A stretch of 64,000 nucleotides of DNA from Undaria pinnatifida (GCA_012845835.1 JABAKD010000023.1:9057840-9121839), one strand, 5' to 3'. Counted from the stretch's first letter, positions 30,112 to 40,684 are shown. Program-made: numbers and translations. The notes: generated by a model not told the origin, from the sequence alone.

Positions 30112-30150
30112 TCACAGCTGAAGTGTATTTTTATTTTTGAAATGTACAAG

Positions 30151-31204
30151 GGCTCCGCATGGCCGCCAGCATTCGCCGGCGCCCTTGCGTCGGGTAGGGC
30201 ATGCCAGCACTTCGACAAGTTACGGTGTAGCTGTCCGATTTGACATTCATTGAACTTTAAAGTAATGTCAAGAGTTCAATACGAACATGAGATTATGCAA
30301 GTCATAATTTGACAGAATAAGAACGCCATATACAACAAAGAGGGCAAGGATTGGCAGGACACATTGTTGTCAAATGCGCCGTCAAGTAAAAGTTGGCGTA
30401 TATAAAAAAAAAATACCGAAAGAGTATTGAAAACCTGCTTCGCCTCTAGGCGAAACGAAAGAGGGTGTGGCATCAATGAAACGACTCCACTGCTGTCCCC
30501 GTGGCAATGGAGGTTCGAAGTCGACATGATGCAAAGTCGGTTTGCATCAAACGTCGAAATGGGGCCATGTCAACCGGTGAGGTTTTGAAAGAAGAGCTTT
30601 CTTTATTACCTTAAGGCAGTCGCATTGATTGGTCTCCGTGGTCACGGGGGAGGAGGAAAACGAAGAAGAGGAGAGCAACCTCTCGTGGCGGCGGCGTTGT
30701 CTAAGATAGATACGGGGGTGGCTTTGCTCGCACGGGAAGGTGGCGTAGCGCTTCTCTGTTTTTCTCGGGAAGGTGGGATATACGTATGTATCTCCTCTCT
30801 TTGCTTCTCGGGTGCTTTCACGTTGTCGAAATCGGACTTGTCGAAATCGGACTGTCGAAATCGGACGCGCCCCCTCAATAAATAATATCTGGAATGTCTC
30901 TACCATGACGACTGCTGACAGTGTCGTGCGCATTTCCTACTTGGAGACCAACATATTATTTACTGCTAGTATTTTTCATTTCCGACTGGAAGTCCAACTT
31001 CAGCAGAAAAAAATTGGTGCAGACAATCTAGTATCTTTCAGGATGTACTACTACTGCACCAAAAAGAAGTACGAGTCTGTCAATATTTTTTGCGTAGAGA
31101 GGAGAATGGACACATACAAATACAAAATCCCGGACAGGATAAGGGTGTGTGTGGTTGTAGTAATTTACCTCTGTCGCAGGGCTGTGACTCACATCTGCAA
31201 CCTT
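30151..31204. other. Unassigned stretch
   Basis: No gene is recognised. An open frame of 162 codons (30773-31261, plus) starts in a tandem TCGAAATCGGAC tract (30825-30865) and has no motif. Confidence 0.4.
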
Positions 31205-31553
31205 TTTTCTTCCTCACCCCATTCACTATCCTTGCACCACTCTCGCGCTCCCGCCCAGTAGTAACTCAGATCCGGGGTCACTGAGCAGGCTCTTCTTCTC
31301 CCCCCTCCCCACTACGGCACGTGCCTTCATTTTTGTCGCGAGAAGTAGTCAACATTTTCTTCCCTCGTCGACTCGCGTCGAATTGTACCTACCCACGCTG
31401 CTAGGCGCTCTCAGCAGTTGATCCCTTGTGTTTTTTTTCGCACTTTTTGAAAATGTAGTCAAATCTCATCATGGTGGGAATCGAACTCAAGGACAAACAA
31501 ACGTAAGTTAGCAGTATTCGAGGGTAAAACCACAAGACCACCGGGGCGACCGG
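31205..31553 (-). mobile_element. S2 SINE, full length with tRNA-like head
   Basis: Minus strand: the head CGGTCGCCCCGGTGGTCTTG has A-box TGGTCTTGTGG, and GAGTTCGATTCCC is a B box about 60 bp on. The body follows (GCGAGTCGACGAGGGAAGAA, CGCGACAAAAATGAAGGCAC, GATCTGAGTTACTACTGGGC) and ends in a G/A-rich tail. The first 16 bases are the same as in S1, but the bodies differ. Confidence 0.8.
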
Positions 31554-31659
31554 CTGACAATTGAATACAACAAAACCGGATCTAAATAGACTATAGAGAT
31601 TACATATTACGATGGTTGACGCCGCGTTACCCAGAGAGGTGTTGCCTGTGAAGTGGTGT

Positions 31660-31733
31660 CAGTCGACATTGTTGACTGATGGAGCCTGTCCTGTAACCGC
31701 GGACTTGATTATGTAAGTTGATGTGACAACAGC

Positions 31734-31765
<32 letters not shown>

Positions 31766-31775
31766 CTAGGGAAGT
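31660..31775 (-). repeat. D3 microsatellite-linked repeat, copy 2
   Basis: Minus: a GTT tract (31733-31766), then CACATCAACTTACATAATCA, AGTCCGCGG and ACAGGACAGGCTCC. Same order as copy 1 with a different trinucleotide. Confidence 0.75.
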
Positions 31776-32886
31776 CAATATTTTCCCCTCCCAAGTCCCG
31801 AAAGTGGAGGGGATGAACACGCCCCCCCCCCCCCCCCCCCCCCTCCCCGCCGCCTTAGCATAATACCCCCCCCCCCCCACGCCCCCCCAATGACGCTGTA
31901 GAACATTTTTTGTATATGGTGTTGGCCTTGGTTGGCAACGACGCTGCCGTAAAACATGCCAACCACTGCGTGAGCTAGACAACCAGGGTACTGTTTTTTT
32001 TGTTGCTCTGTTTCGGCGGTCACCATGATAGTTATCGAATTGCATCAAATTGTGCGGGGTTGTTGTTGTTGTTGTTGTTGTTGTGCGGGGTGGAGAACCT
32101 TTACTCCACACACGGGGAATTATCGCATCACGTGGTGTGAATATGGTAAGGCACCCACGAGGCAGTTACATATTACTACCCATTCATTGCTGTCTCTGGA
32201 GTGACCACACCAGAAAACAAAGGAACTCATTGGCGCTGTCATCCGTAAGCAAGAAAGTAGGCACAAGGTGCCGAAGTCCGTCCTACGAGCGGTTTTTGGA
32301 AGGATGCAGTTCACCCTTTATGCGACTCGCCGAACACCTCACGGCGCTTCGCGCTTGGTGCAAGCACTGCCTGTCTGGTTAGTGAAAACCCGGCGCGCTC
32401 CGTCCCGGCATAGTAGGGATGCGAGGGTATATGTTCATACGACTACGGCCGTGCACAAATTGACACCCCCCCCCCCACCCACGCAAAGGCAAACACGTAG
32501 TTGTGTTAAAAACGTATATTACCAGGTACCAGGTAATATTTTCTACCCTTCAACCCATCAACAGCGTTGAGCATTCAGTTATTTTGTAGCGCCACAGCGG
32601 AGTGTCCACAAGAACGCCCTGATTAATATTCATATATACCCTGATACCCGGTATCTGACAGTTGACAACAGCAACCAACAGAAGATAAGAGGTGGCTGAT
32701 GAGGACGTAGCCCCTCGCGATCCTAGAACTACGTCACCACAGTCAGTAGCCCCAAGCCACAAACATTTACGATCCGAGCTTACATGCTCAAGGCTTCCGA
32801 GTGGGGTAAACTCCCGACCCAACCAGGAAGCCTAAGCCCTACCCTAGCCCGCCAAAAACATACAAACCCCGAGGGGTGTATATAAG
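31776..32886. other. Unassigned stretch
   Basis: C-runs at 31824-31845 and 31867-31890 and a GTT tract at 32060-32083. The 110-codon frame ending at 32382 is partly that tract and has no motif. Confidence 0.45.
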
Positions 32887-33215
32887 CCGGTCGCCCCGGT
32901 GGCGTATGAGGTTGTCGTCGAGCCTGGTATAGGTCAGTTTCGTGAGTTCGAGTCCTCCCGAGTGCATTCTCGTATCATTTCGTAGGGAGTTTTTCTTACT
33001 CACAAAATTGAAATGCGATGAGCGCGAGAGCGTGAGTTAGCAACACTCGATGAAAAGTCGACGAGCAGTGTGATTGCTGAACCCAAAGCGAGATAAAAAG
33101 TTGAAAAGGCAAGAACCGGGGGGAAAAGGGACGACACAACCTGCCTGTGGGCACGGCTTGTCCAGAAGCTGTGAAGTAGAAGCGTGCAAAACGAAAAAGG
33201 AAAGCATACAAGCAG
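32887..33215 (+). mobile_element. S1 SINE, tRNA-derived, full length
   Basis: The head GGTCGCCCCGGTGGCGTATG has A-box TGGCGTATGAGG, and B-box GAGTTCGAGTCC lies about 45 bp downstream, which is normal tRNA spacing. The acceptor stem and anticodon loop do not match a working tRNA. Body: GAAATGCGATGAGCGCGAGA, GCGTGAGTTAGCAACACTCG, AAGGCAAGAACCGGGGGG, GGCTTGTCCAGAAGCTGTGA. It ends in an A-rich tail. Confidence 0.85.
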
Positions 33216-33429
33216 GCACCGTTACCCCCTAATAAATTACCGGTAGTTGTATTAATAGCATACCGATGTACCTGATATCAGATCCAAACCCGGCCAGAAG
33301 CGTACTATCAATGGTATTATCATGTTATTTGTAAGCCCTAACCTAGCCCGAAAACCATACGCGGTCGGATCGTGTTGTGTCTGTGAAATACTCTGCTTTT
33401 TTTTTGGCAGGAGTGCATGCATGGCTCTT

Positions 33430-33625
33430 CATGTTTTTTTTTTCTTCATCCCATTTAGTATCCTCGCACTACTCTCGCCCTCCCTCCCTCCCTCCCAGTA
33501 GTAACTCAGATACGGGGTCACATTGCGGGCTCTCCTCCCCCGTCCCCACTAGGGTACGTGCCTTCATTTTTATCGCGATAAGAGTTCAGCATTTTCTTCC
33601 CTCTCATGGACTCGCGTCGAATAGT
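33430..33625 (-). mobile_element. S2 SINE, body fragment
   Basis: Minus: ATTCGACGCGAGTCCATGAG, TCGCGATAAAAATGAAGGCA, GTATCTGAGTTACTACTGGG, then GAGGGAGGGAGGGCGAGAG. It lacks the head and lies directly next to an S1 copy. Confidence 0.75.
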
Positions 33626-33654
33626 CTTTTTTTGTATTTTATTTAATCTTTCGC

Positions 33655-33960
33655 ACACTTTTTCTTTCCAGCTTCTGAACAAGCGGTGGTCACAGGAAGG
33701 TGTTGTCTTTTCCTTTCCCCCCAGGGTTCTTTCCTTCAATTTTTATCGCGCATAAGGTTCAGTAATCCCACTGCTCGTCGTCGATTTTTCATCGAGTGTC
33801 GCTAACTCACACACGCTCTCGCGCTTTCCGCAAGTCAAATTTGATGCACGAGAAAAAGTCCCCACGAATTTATACGAGTATGCACTCGGGAGGATTCGGA
33901 CTCACGAAACTGGCCTATACCACGCTCGAGGATAACCTGATACGCCCCCAAAGCGACCGG
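33655..33960 (-). mobile_element. S1 SINE
   Basis: Minus: the head CCGGTCGCTTTGGGGGCGTA is diverged, the A-box region is GGCGTATCAGG, and the B-box region is GTGAGTCCGAATCC. The body is as in the other copies (TGAGTTAGCGACACTCGATG, GCGCGATAAAAATTGAAGGA). Confidence 0.8.
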
Positions 33961-34420
33961 TGTCTAGTATACACTCTTAGCTGGGGGTGTACACACATTT
34001 TTCAACCCTACCCTAGCCTCAGGCATATAGAGGGTGGGATAAGGGTGTGGGGTTGGATTAGGGTTGGCCAATCTAAATGGAGGTGTGGTTTATTGGGGGT
34101 GAGCCGGCAACGCTTTTCACTTTTCACCCTCTGTCTCAAACACCAGAACCCTCACAATGACGTGTGTCTAGCAATTTGGTGCCACGAGTACACTTCGAGG
34201 AGGTCTCGTCGACCGATGACGTACGATACGAAACACGTGTTTTTTTTGTGTTTTTTTGGCTGGTATTTCCTCTTCGGTTTCGTTTTCTTCGTCCTGCTGA
34301 CGTTTTGACATGATGTCGTGTGATACATAGGATCCTGGAAGCGATCGCCATTTGATGCGTCGACATGGCCGGAGTGCAATCAGCAACTGTGCAATCAGCA
34401 ACACAGAATACGAATGATGT

Positions 34421-34482
34421 GATATAAATGAGTTTTGATTAAAACTTCGATCTGACAGCTGACGGGCTATTTTCATTTTTTT
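34421..34482 (+). repeat. F1 family, degenerate end
   Basis: AATGAGTTTTGATTAAAACT and TCGATCTGACAGCTGACGGG resemble the F1 core. Confidence 0.5.
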
Positions 34483-35080
34483 CAGTATGTGTCGTATAGA
34501 AGAGATAAGAGACAGTTAGCTATGGTTTTTCATCCTGTGTAGAGACAGAAAATCTGAAGAAAAATCTGAAGTCGAAATACTTTCTTGTTGTGTGTTTTGA
34601 CACCACGAAACGTTTTTGACCCCCAGGCGATTATGGAGGAAGGCAAAGATTTTGTCTAACGTACAGGGTACGAAAAACGTAAGGAGCAGAGTCTAAAATG
34701 AATAACCGGTAGTTACATCGTACATGACATAGCAGGCAAGTGCCATTCCTCAACAAGTGCAGTGAATCCCAGACACCACCGCAGACACCACGAAGATACA
34801 AGTGTAGAGATTCCTGGCCACGGCTCGGTTCTCTCCTTTCGCATAATGTACCTCTCCATGGATCCGCTCCATTTGAATATCATATTTTCGTCATTTTCTT
34901 AATACTATTGATTACGTTCGGTCCGGACCTGCAAACCCAAACTCTGGTTTGGTTCACTTCCAACGGCAATCGGACAGAAGCCGTAGGAAAGTCTCTACGG
35001 TCGTTGCCAGATTGCTATCTCTTGTTTTGCTAATTTCACGGGCCGAGACCGTGTACTTTTGGGGGCGATAATTCTCAGGG
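34483..35080. other. Unassigned stretch
   Basis: No gene or recognised repeat. Confidence 0.5.
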
Positions 35081-35164
35081 ATCGGTTCGGTTCGGAACCG
35101 CACATACATGCGGTGGTAGTCCTACGGTTTGGTTCGGTTGTTTCAACCGATAGCGATGACCAAA

Positions 35165-35332
35165 TAAGACCGAACCCAACCCAACTCACCCGAACCCAAC
35201 CCAACCCAACCCAACCCAACCCAACCCAACCCAACCCAACCCAACCCAACCCAACCCAACCCAACCCAACCCAACCCAACCCAACCCAACCCAACCCAAC
35301 CCAACCCAACCCAACCCAACCCAACCCAACCC
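35165..35332. repeat. CCCAA pentamer array (GGGTT on the minus strand)
   Basis: About 28 nearly perfect units from about 35193. The minus strand is a G3N2 tract with very high quadruplex potential. It passes through a C-rich transition (35330-35366) into the CCGAA array. Confidence 0.95.
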
Positions 35333-35366
35333 CACCCCACTCCACCCCACCCCATCCCTCCCCACC

Positions 35367-35472
35367 AACCGAACCGAACCGAACCGAACCGAACCGAACC
35401 GAACCGAACCGAACCGAACCGAACCGAACCGAACCGAACCGAACCGAACCGAACCGAACCGAGCCGAACCGA
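35367..35472. repeat. CCGAA pentamer array
   Basis: About 20 perfect or near-perfect CCGAA units. Related GGTTC motifs flank the two arrays at 35080-35145. Confidence 0.95.
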
Positions 35473-35883
35473 CATCGGGGAACCGTAAAATAGCCCTCTA
35501 AGCTGCTGGTACACGAAAAAAAAACAGCTTGTACGTCGTTGAGTACCCCGATTCGCATGATATGATATCTGATATTCGTGTGACACTATTGAAAGGCATC
35601 TCGAGCCTCAAGGATTTTTGATGTTAGCTATTCCTACTTTACTACTGGCACCGTAGTACTGGCTACGGGCCGACTCGTACTGCTGTTGTTGCTGTTGCTG
35701 CGGATGCCGCCGCTGTGCCGCCGATGTTTGATGAGCACACGGATGTATATCACTCTTCATGGCGTTTTCGTGTTGAAGATGCACGGGGGGTATGCAGAGG
35801 CTCGCTTCGGAAAATTGCAGATTCCACATTTTCCGATTAATATTCACATGACCAAATACCATTTTTTTGTTTTTTTTTTTCTT
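35473..35883. other. Unassigned stretch
   Basis: A CTGTTGTTGCTGTTGCTG tract lies at 35680-35700. No gene is seen. Confidence 0.45.
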
Positions 35884-36174
35884 TCACACTTCTACTCTCC
35901 GGCTTCTGGACAAGCCGTGGTCACAAGTGTCGCCCCTCCTTCCCCCCGGTTTTTGCCTTCAATTTTTATCGCGCATAGGGTTCATCAATCCCACTGCTCG
36001 TGGGTTGTTCATCGACTGTTGCTAACGCACGCTCTCGCGCTTTTCGCAAGTCAATTTGTGCACAAGAAAAAGTCCCCACGAATTTGTACGAGTATGCTCT
36101 CGGCGGGGCTCGAACTCACGAAACTGACCTTCACCAAGCTCGAGGATAACCTGATACGCCACCGGGGCGATCGG
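35884..36174 (-). mobile_element. S1 SINE
   Basis: Minus: CCGATCGCCCCGGTGGCGTA head, B-box GTGAGTTCGAGCCCCGC, body ending CCACGGCTTGTCCAGAAGCC. Well preserved. Confidence 0.85.
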
Positions 36175-36189
36175 CATATTATATATATA

Positions 36190-36297
36190 TATATGTACGC
36201 GCGATCGGAGTATCACACACAGCTTGCAAAGATGAGTTTCGACAAAATGTTCGATCTCACAGCTGGAGTGTATTTTTAATTTTATAATATATCTATG
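36190..36297 (+). repeat. F1 family, solo arm end
   Basis: GCGCGATCGGAGTATCACAC, CTTGCAAAGATGAGTTTCGA and TCTCACAGCTGGAGTGTATT. It follows the S1 copy after an AT run. Confidence 0.9.
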
Positions 36298-36810
36298 TTG
36301 TACCAGGTATTATTACACCACAGATATTTAGGATTGTGACCGATTTTTTTGTTCCACGTCTGGATACCGTTCTCAACCCGGTGGGGTTTCTATTCCATGG
36401 CGTTAGTGTGTTTTCCGCCCGTTGCAGGGCTTTTGACTTTTGGTAGAGCCTGGGGGAGCGTGTCGCCCCCGCACCCGGCAGGGGACCTCGAAAGGCCCTT
36501 CGATATGTGTTTATTCAAGAGCGTCCCGTAGTTTTGCCCCGTGCCTGCTGTTGTGCTCAATCGGGCTGCTAATAAACACGGCTGGCTCACTTGAGCCTGG
36601 GTCCACAACGATAGCTGCACCTCGGCAGCTCTCTAAGGTGCGTTGTAGCACGCGCTTGCTTGGGGAGGAGAGTTGTCGTATACAGCCACAACTAGCTGTG
36701 GAGGAAAGGGACTTCACGCTATGGCCCCCGGCCTGACAAGCGTTGGAAGCGTCGACAGACCTCCTCAGTGGCAATGCGGGAACTCTCAAAACATGTCCCA
36801 CCAGCCTCTT
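36298..36810. other. GC-rich unassigned stretch
   Basis: Open frames of about 75-100 codons occur on both strands (36440-36736 plus; 36511-36819 minus) with no recognised motif. Confidence 0.4.
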
Positions 36811-37245
36811 GTCAGCCAAGTTTCGAAGTCACCTCCTCCGCCCTGGGACCCGAATGCCTTGCGCAGGGAACGAAGAAGAGCAAGATCTGTGTGTGTCCGC
36901 GCGAAACTTGGACCAAAAAGAGAAATCTGTGGATGTGAACGTGGGCATTTTGGCATACCAGGTATCATTCGTTCTTACGGGTTGAGAACCCCAATTTATT
37001 ATATTCTTTAGAAGAAAAAAAACTGTATATTTTGACTCAACCTTTTTTTGTCCCAAAACTTGGAAGCCGTCTTCTGCGCCCAAGCACCCGAACCCGCTGT
37101 GCAGGGGGCTAAACCAAGGGCTAAACAGTGCCATGTGTGTATCATATGTGCGTGGAACTGCGCCCGCACAACGGTTCAAGTGATGTAAAACGTGCGCATT
37201 TTTGCCGGACTTTTTTTTTTTTCCCGGTTTAGAAACCCACTACCC
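36811..37245 (+). repeat. D1 dispersed repeat, two diverged copies
   Basis: The copies begin at about 36811 (CCAAGTTTCGAAGTCACCTC) and 37055 (CCAAAACTTGGAAGCCGTCT). Each is followed by CCGAATGCC/CCGAACCCG and then by a GTGTGT..GTGCG and GTGCGCATTTTTGCC/GTGGGCATTTTGGC-like end. The family continues at 38738-39210. Confidence 0.6.
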
Positions 37246-37604
37246 TGGTGAGTTGTTACAAGACGTGTGCTGCGACGAAGGTGGCACTTTAGGGGTGAGA
37301 TATTTTCCGGGTGACGCTTTCGACAGCACGAGGCGCGCGAGGTGGTTATGAAACCGTTAGGGAGTTTGTGGAGACAAGAGGGATGTTTCTCCCGGAGGCA
37401 CATTGTATGGAACTTTGGAGGGAGGTCCCCACTAGTTTATCTTCTGTCGTGGTATATATATATATACCTGTGTTGTTCTATATTCTGCTTCCTGTCGACA
37501 TGCACCCCAGCCTCCCGTGCTGCCAACATGAGAACCCGCCCGTCAGTCCATCCCGACCCGAGCACCTACCAGTGGATGAATCTTAACAGACGCAGCTGCT
37601 TCAC

Positions 37605-37770
37605 CTTATTTTTTTTTTCCTCTTCTTTTTTAATCCTCCGGCCGGATGGGGGGAAAAAAAGCGCAAGCTCACCACACTTCCACGTATTTTCATGTGCGTC
37701 GTGTATCGATTTAACTCAGTTGCCTTGGCAGTCCAGCGCTAGCTGGCGTGTAGCCACCTCCTATACCCAC
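37605..37770 (-). mobile_element. N1 retroposon
   Basis: Minus: AGCTGGCG-type start, GAGTTAAATCGATACACGAC, CATGAAAATACGTGG, GTGGTGAGCTTGCGCTTTTT, CATCCGGCCGGAGGATTAAA and an A-rich tail. Confidence 0.8.
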
Positions 37771-37799
37771 AATCGTCGGTGAGCGCATCTTGGAAGACG

Positions 37800-38110
37800 C
37801 AGCTCTTTATCCCCTTTTTCAGCGCCAGCCCCCAATACCCTCCCCACCCTTATTTCAAGTAGTTCTGTTAAAAAAAACGGGTTTCCAGTTGTAAAACCCA
37901 AAATCGCCGGAACGTTGTCAATCTTTGTTTGGCGATGTGTTTTGTTATAGACCTAGGCCGTGAGATTTAGTGTAGTCCATCGCCTTTGCGCTACTACTGC
38001 TTTCCTCCCAGAGTTGTTTCGTTTTGGGTGAGGAATAAAATTTAAAAGTGTGGAGCTCCTCGAGTGGCTATGAATGGGCCTCAGAAAACGAGTGGTGCGA
38101 TAGAGGTGAG
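37800..38110 (+). mobile_element. M1 MITE, degenerate, with M2 remnant
   Basis: M1 blocks ACCCAAAATCGCCGGAA, GACCTAGGCCGTGAGATTT and GTGTGGAGCTCCTCG are recognisable. At 37822-37903 an M2-like block (CACCCTTATTTCAAGTAGTT, CGGGTTTCCAGTTGTAAAA) sits at the same AACCCAAAATCG site as the M2 insertion at 58812. The termini are decayed. Confidence 0.5.
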
Positions 38111-38289
38111 TTGTGCCACTTTTTGTTGTGACTTTCCTCACTCACTCCAGGAGGTTGAAACATGTCCCCCAAAAAAATGTTTTTTTCTTTCGGAGAAGAA
38201 ATTCCCCACCCAGAGTAAAAATACCAACACTTGCCATTATAGTAGACCACAAATACGACCCTCCAAATAAAAACTCATCTGTATTGTAT

Positions 38290-38395
38290 TTTACAAGTGC
38301 CAACAACGCAGCTTGCCAAGATGAGTATTGACCCGAAAATTCGTCGAACTCACGGCTGACGTCCTTGAAATTTGTTTATTAAAAAAATACTGCTG
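38290..38395 (+). repeat. F1-related variant (F1b), copy 1
   Basis: CGCAGCTTGCCAAGATGAGT, ATTGACCCGAAAATTCGTCG and AACTCACGGCTGACGTC form a diverged F1 core. Confidence 0.65.
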
Positions 38396-38511
38396 TCCGG
38401 ATAAACGTTGGGTGGTTGGACATGATGGGTGACGGAATGCAATGTTATCTTGTACTTCGAAGTATTACATTTTGAGTTATGAAACTTGCTAAAGACGGGT
38501 GATCGGGTATA

Positions 38512-38582
38512 ATAATACGCAGCTCGCAAAGATGAGTATCGACCCTAAATTCGTCGAACTCACAGCTGACGTCGTTACAACA
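38512..38582 (+). repeat. F1-related variant (F1b), copy 2
   Basis: CGCAGCTCGCAAAGATGAGT, ATCGACCCTAAATTCGTCGA and ACTCACAGCTGACGTC. It lies about 220 bp from copy 1. Confidence 0.65.
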
Positions 38583-38634
38583 TTTTTTTTTTTACAAAAC
38601 GTATTCAACGGAGGTCACGTAAAAAAAAGCTCGA

Positions 38635-38728
38635 ATTTTCGGACGATTTTGGGTCAAGGAGCCGCGTCATTCAGAAACCATTGCAGACGAACAGTAGTGA
38701 TACCTCTGTCGTAGCACGCGTCATGGGT
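38635..38728 (-). mobile_element. M1 MITE, terminal half
   Basis: GGACGATTTTGGGTCAAGGA, GTCATTCAGAAACCATTGCA and the terminus ACCTCTGTCGTAGCACGCGT. Confidence 0.75.
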
Positions 38729-38737
38729 CACCTGTAC

Positions 38738-39210
38738 CCCGTAGCATGTGTCGTCAACCCCATTTTACTTTCTTCGTTCAAGGCGACTGTTCGAAAACTT
38801 CGAACATCAGTGTCATCTCCTCCGCCGAAGCACCCGAGTCCCTCGGGCACGGGCACGGGAGAGGACCCAGAATATGTTTTTGGGGGTGAGATATATATGG
38901 ACCTCCTCAGAGTGGTCATGAGCCTCAAAAAATAAAAAAGGGTGGGCCTCTAATACCCCGTAGCATGTGTCGCCAACCCCATTTTACTTTCTTTGTCCTA
39001 GGCGACAGTCCGAAAACTTGGAACAGCAGTGTCATACTCCTCCGCCTAATCACCGGAATCCCCATTGGGCGGAGGCCGAGGAATTACGATCTACGCGTGT
39101 GTGTATGATACGTGCGTGAAAATGAGTCCGAAAAACACCTCAGGTGATGATGTTATATGTGTGCGTTTTGTCGGATCATTTTTTTACCGGTTTAAAAAGC
39201 CAATACGAGA
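38738..39210 (+). repeat. D1 repeat, tandem pair
   Basis: CCCGTAGCATGTGTCG, CAACCCCATTTTACTTTCTT, GGCGACTGTTCGAAAACTTC and ATCAGTGTCATCTCCTCCGC recur at an offset of about 219 bp from 38957. The second copy extends into GTGCGTGAAAATGAGTCCGA and GTGTGCGTTTTGTCGGA. Confidence 0.75.
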
Positions 39211-39673
39211 GCCTAAACGTTTGTCCGAGGTGTGTGCCCAAAAATGCCTCCGCGCTTATTTTGTGAAGGTAGGCACGATTAACCACATGTACGAACCTCA
39301 CGAGAAAAAAGAACCGTAGAATACTTTAACGGAGACAAAAAAAAAGGCTTCTCGATTTTTTTTTCGATTCCGGCCCTAAACACCGAAAGCGCGAACAGTA
39401 CTTGTAGTGTACTTTATAAAAGCTTAATTTGGCGAAAAAGGTTGCGTCTAGTACATACTTTCCGAAGTAAAACAATGCCACTTGACTCGCTAACTAAGCT
39501 ACGAGCACGTGTTGGCGGTCTGGTTTTTTCCCCCGGCGAGACCTCTTTATGGTGTATATACTAGTTCTAGTGTGGAGAGTTCCATGTTGGCTGTCCGCGT
39601 CAAGAGGCAGCAATGCCGCCGATTACCGCGTCAAGATCTACTTACTAAACTGAAAACAGTGCCAAGAGACGCG
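39211..39673. other. Unassigned stretch
   Basis: No gene or element is recognised. Confidence 0.5.
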
Positions 39674-40647
39674 GAGACGTGTGCTACGATAGAGGTGCGA
39701 GCACTTTTTTTCGTCTGGAACGGTTTCTGAATGACGGGGCTCCTTAACCCAAAATCGTCGGAAATGGATCTTTTTTTCGTTGCATACGAGCACTTTTCGA
39801 GTCTGAAACGGTTTCTGGATGATGGGGCTCCTTGACCCAAAATCGTCGGAAATTGGCCATTTTTTCGTTGCATTCGAGCATTTTTCGAGTCTGAAACGGT
39901 TTCTGGATGACGGGGCTCCTTAACGCAAAATCGTCGGAATTGGCCATTTTTTCGTTGCATTCGAGCATTTTTCGAGTCTGAAACGGTTTCTGGATGACGG
40001 GGCTCCTTGACCCACAATCGTCGGAAATGGATCTTTTTTTCGTTGCATACGAGCACTTTTCGAGTCTGAAACGGTTTCTGAATGACGGGGCTCCTTGACC
40101 CACAATCGTCGGAAATGGATCTTTTTTTCGTTGCATACGAGCACTTTTCGAGTCTGAAAAGGTTTCTGAATGACGGGGTTCCTTAACCCACAATCATCGG
40201 AATTGGCCATTTTTTCGTTGCTTACGAGCATTTTTCGAGTCTGAAACGGTTTCTGGATGACGGGGCTCCTTAACCCAAACACGTCGGAAATTGGCCATTT
40301 TTTCGTTGCATACGAGCACTTTTCGAGTCTGAAACGGTTTCTGGATGACGGGGCTCCTTGACCCAAAAACGTCGGGAATTGGCCATTTTTTCGTTGCATA
40401 CGAGCACTTTTTTCGGCTGAAACGGTTTCTGGATGACGGGGCTCCTTGACCAAAAATCGTCGGAAATTGGCCATTTTTTCGTTGCATGATTCTCGTTGTG
40501 TATCTAGGCCTCGTTTTTTTTTTTCGTCCAGTGCAGCAGTTTTGTTTTTCCCCCAATCTGGTCTCGGGTCAAGACACGTCCTAAGCTCCCGAGAGCGAGG
40601 AATCTAAAAAAAAACGTGGTACACCTCTTCATCGTAGCACGCGTCAA
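39674..40647 (+). mobile_element. M1 MITE with an internally amplified 88-bp satellite
   Basis: The left terminus ACGTGTGCTACGATAGAGGT and right terminus CACCTCTTCATCGTAGCACG are intact. M1 parts CTAGGCCTCG and GGTCTCGGGTCAAGACACGT lie near the right end. Between them (about 39688-40490) a left-end block is repeated nine times, unit about 88 bp: TTTTCGAGTCTGAAACGGTT, TCTGGATGACGGGGCTCCTT, GACCCAAAATCGTCGGAAAT, GGCCATTTTTTCGTTGCATA. Long minus-strand frames in all three phases are repeat readings. Confidence 0.9.
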
Positions 40648-40684
40648 AGACCTGAGGTCGACCACCCGGCCAGAAACCTATTGA

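Larger units (their letters stand above)
28900..30150 (+). repeat. F1 arm split by a Harbinger-like element
   Basis: The left part (28900-29113) has the full arm order: ATTTTGTCCCCCTCAAAAAC, CCGCGCACAGACTGACTAAC, GGGGAGTCGCCGACCTATAT, GATGAGTTTCGACAAAATCT. After the 998-bp insertion it resumes at 30112 with TCACAGCTGAAGTGTATTTT. Removing the insert and one TCA rebuilds the F1 core. Confidence 0.85.

Noticed and set aside
35059-35586. Long ORFs of NPTQP, NRTEP or GWVGL repeats
   Set aside because: Pentamer arrays have no stop in several frames; no evidence for a protein.
39688-40490. CRISPR-like regular array
   Set aside because: Units are contiguous ~88-bp tandem copies without unique spacers, in a eukaryotic transposon.
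39631-40556. Long overlapping minus-strand ORFs with repeated SPVIQKPFQT peptides
   Set aside because: These are readings of the 88-bp satellite inside the M1 MITE in several phases. All phases are open, which is a property of the unit and not evidence of a protein.
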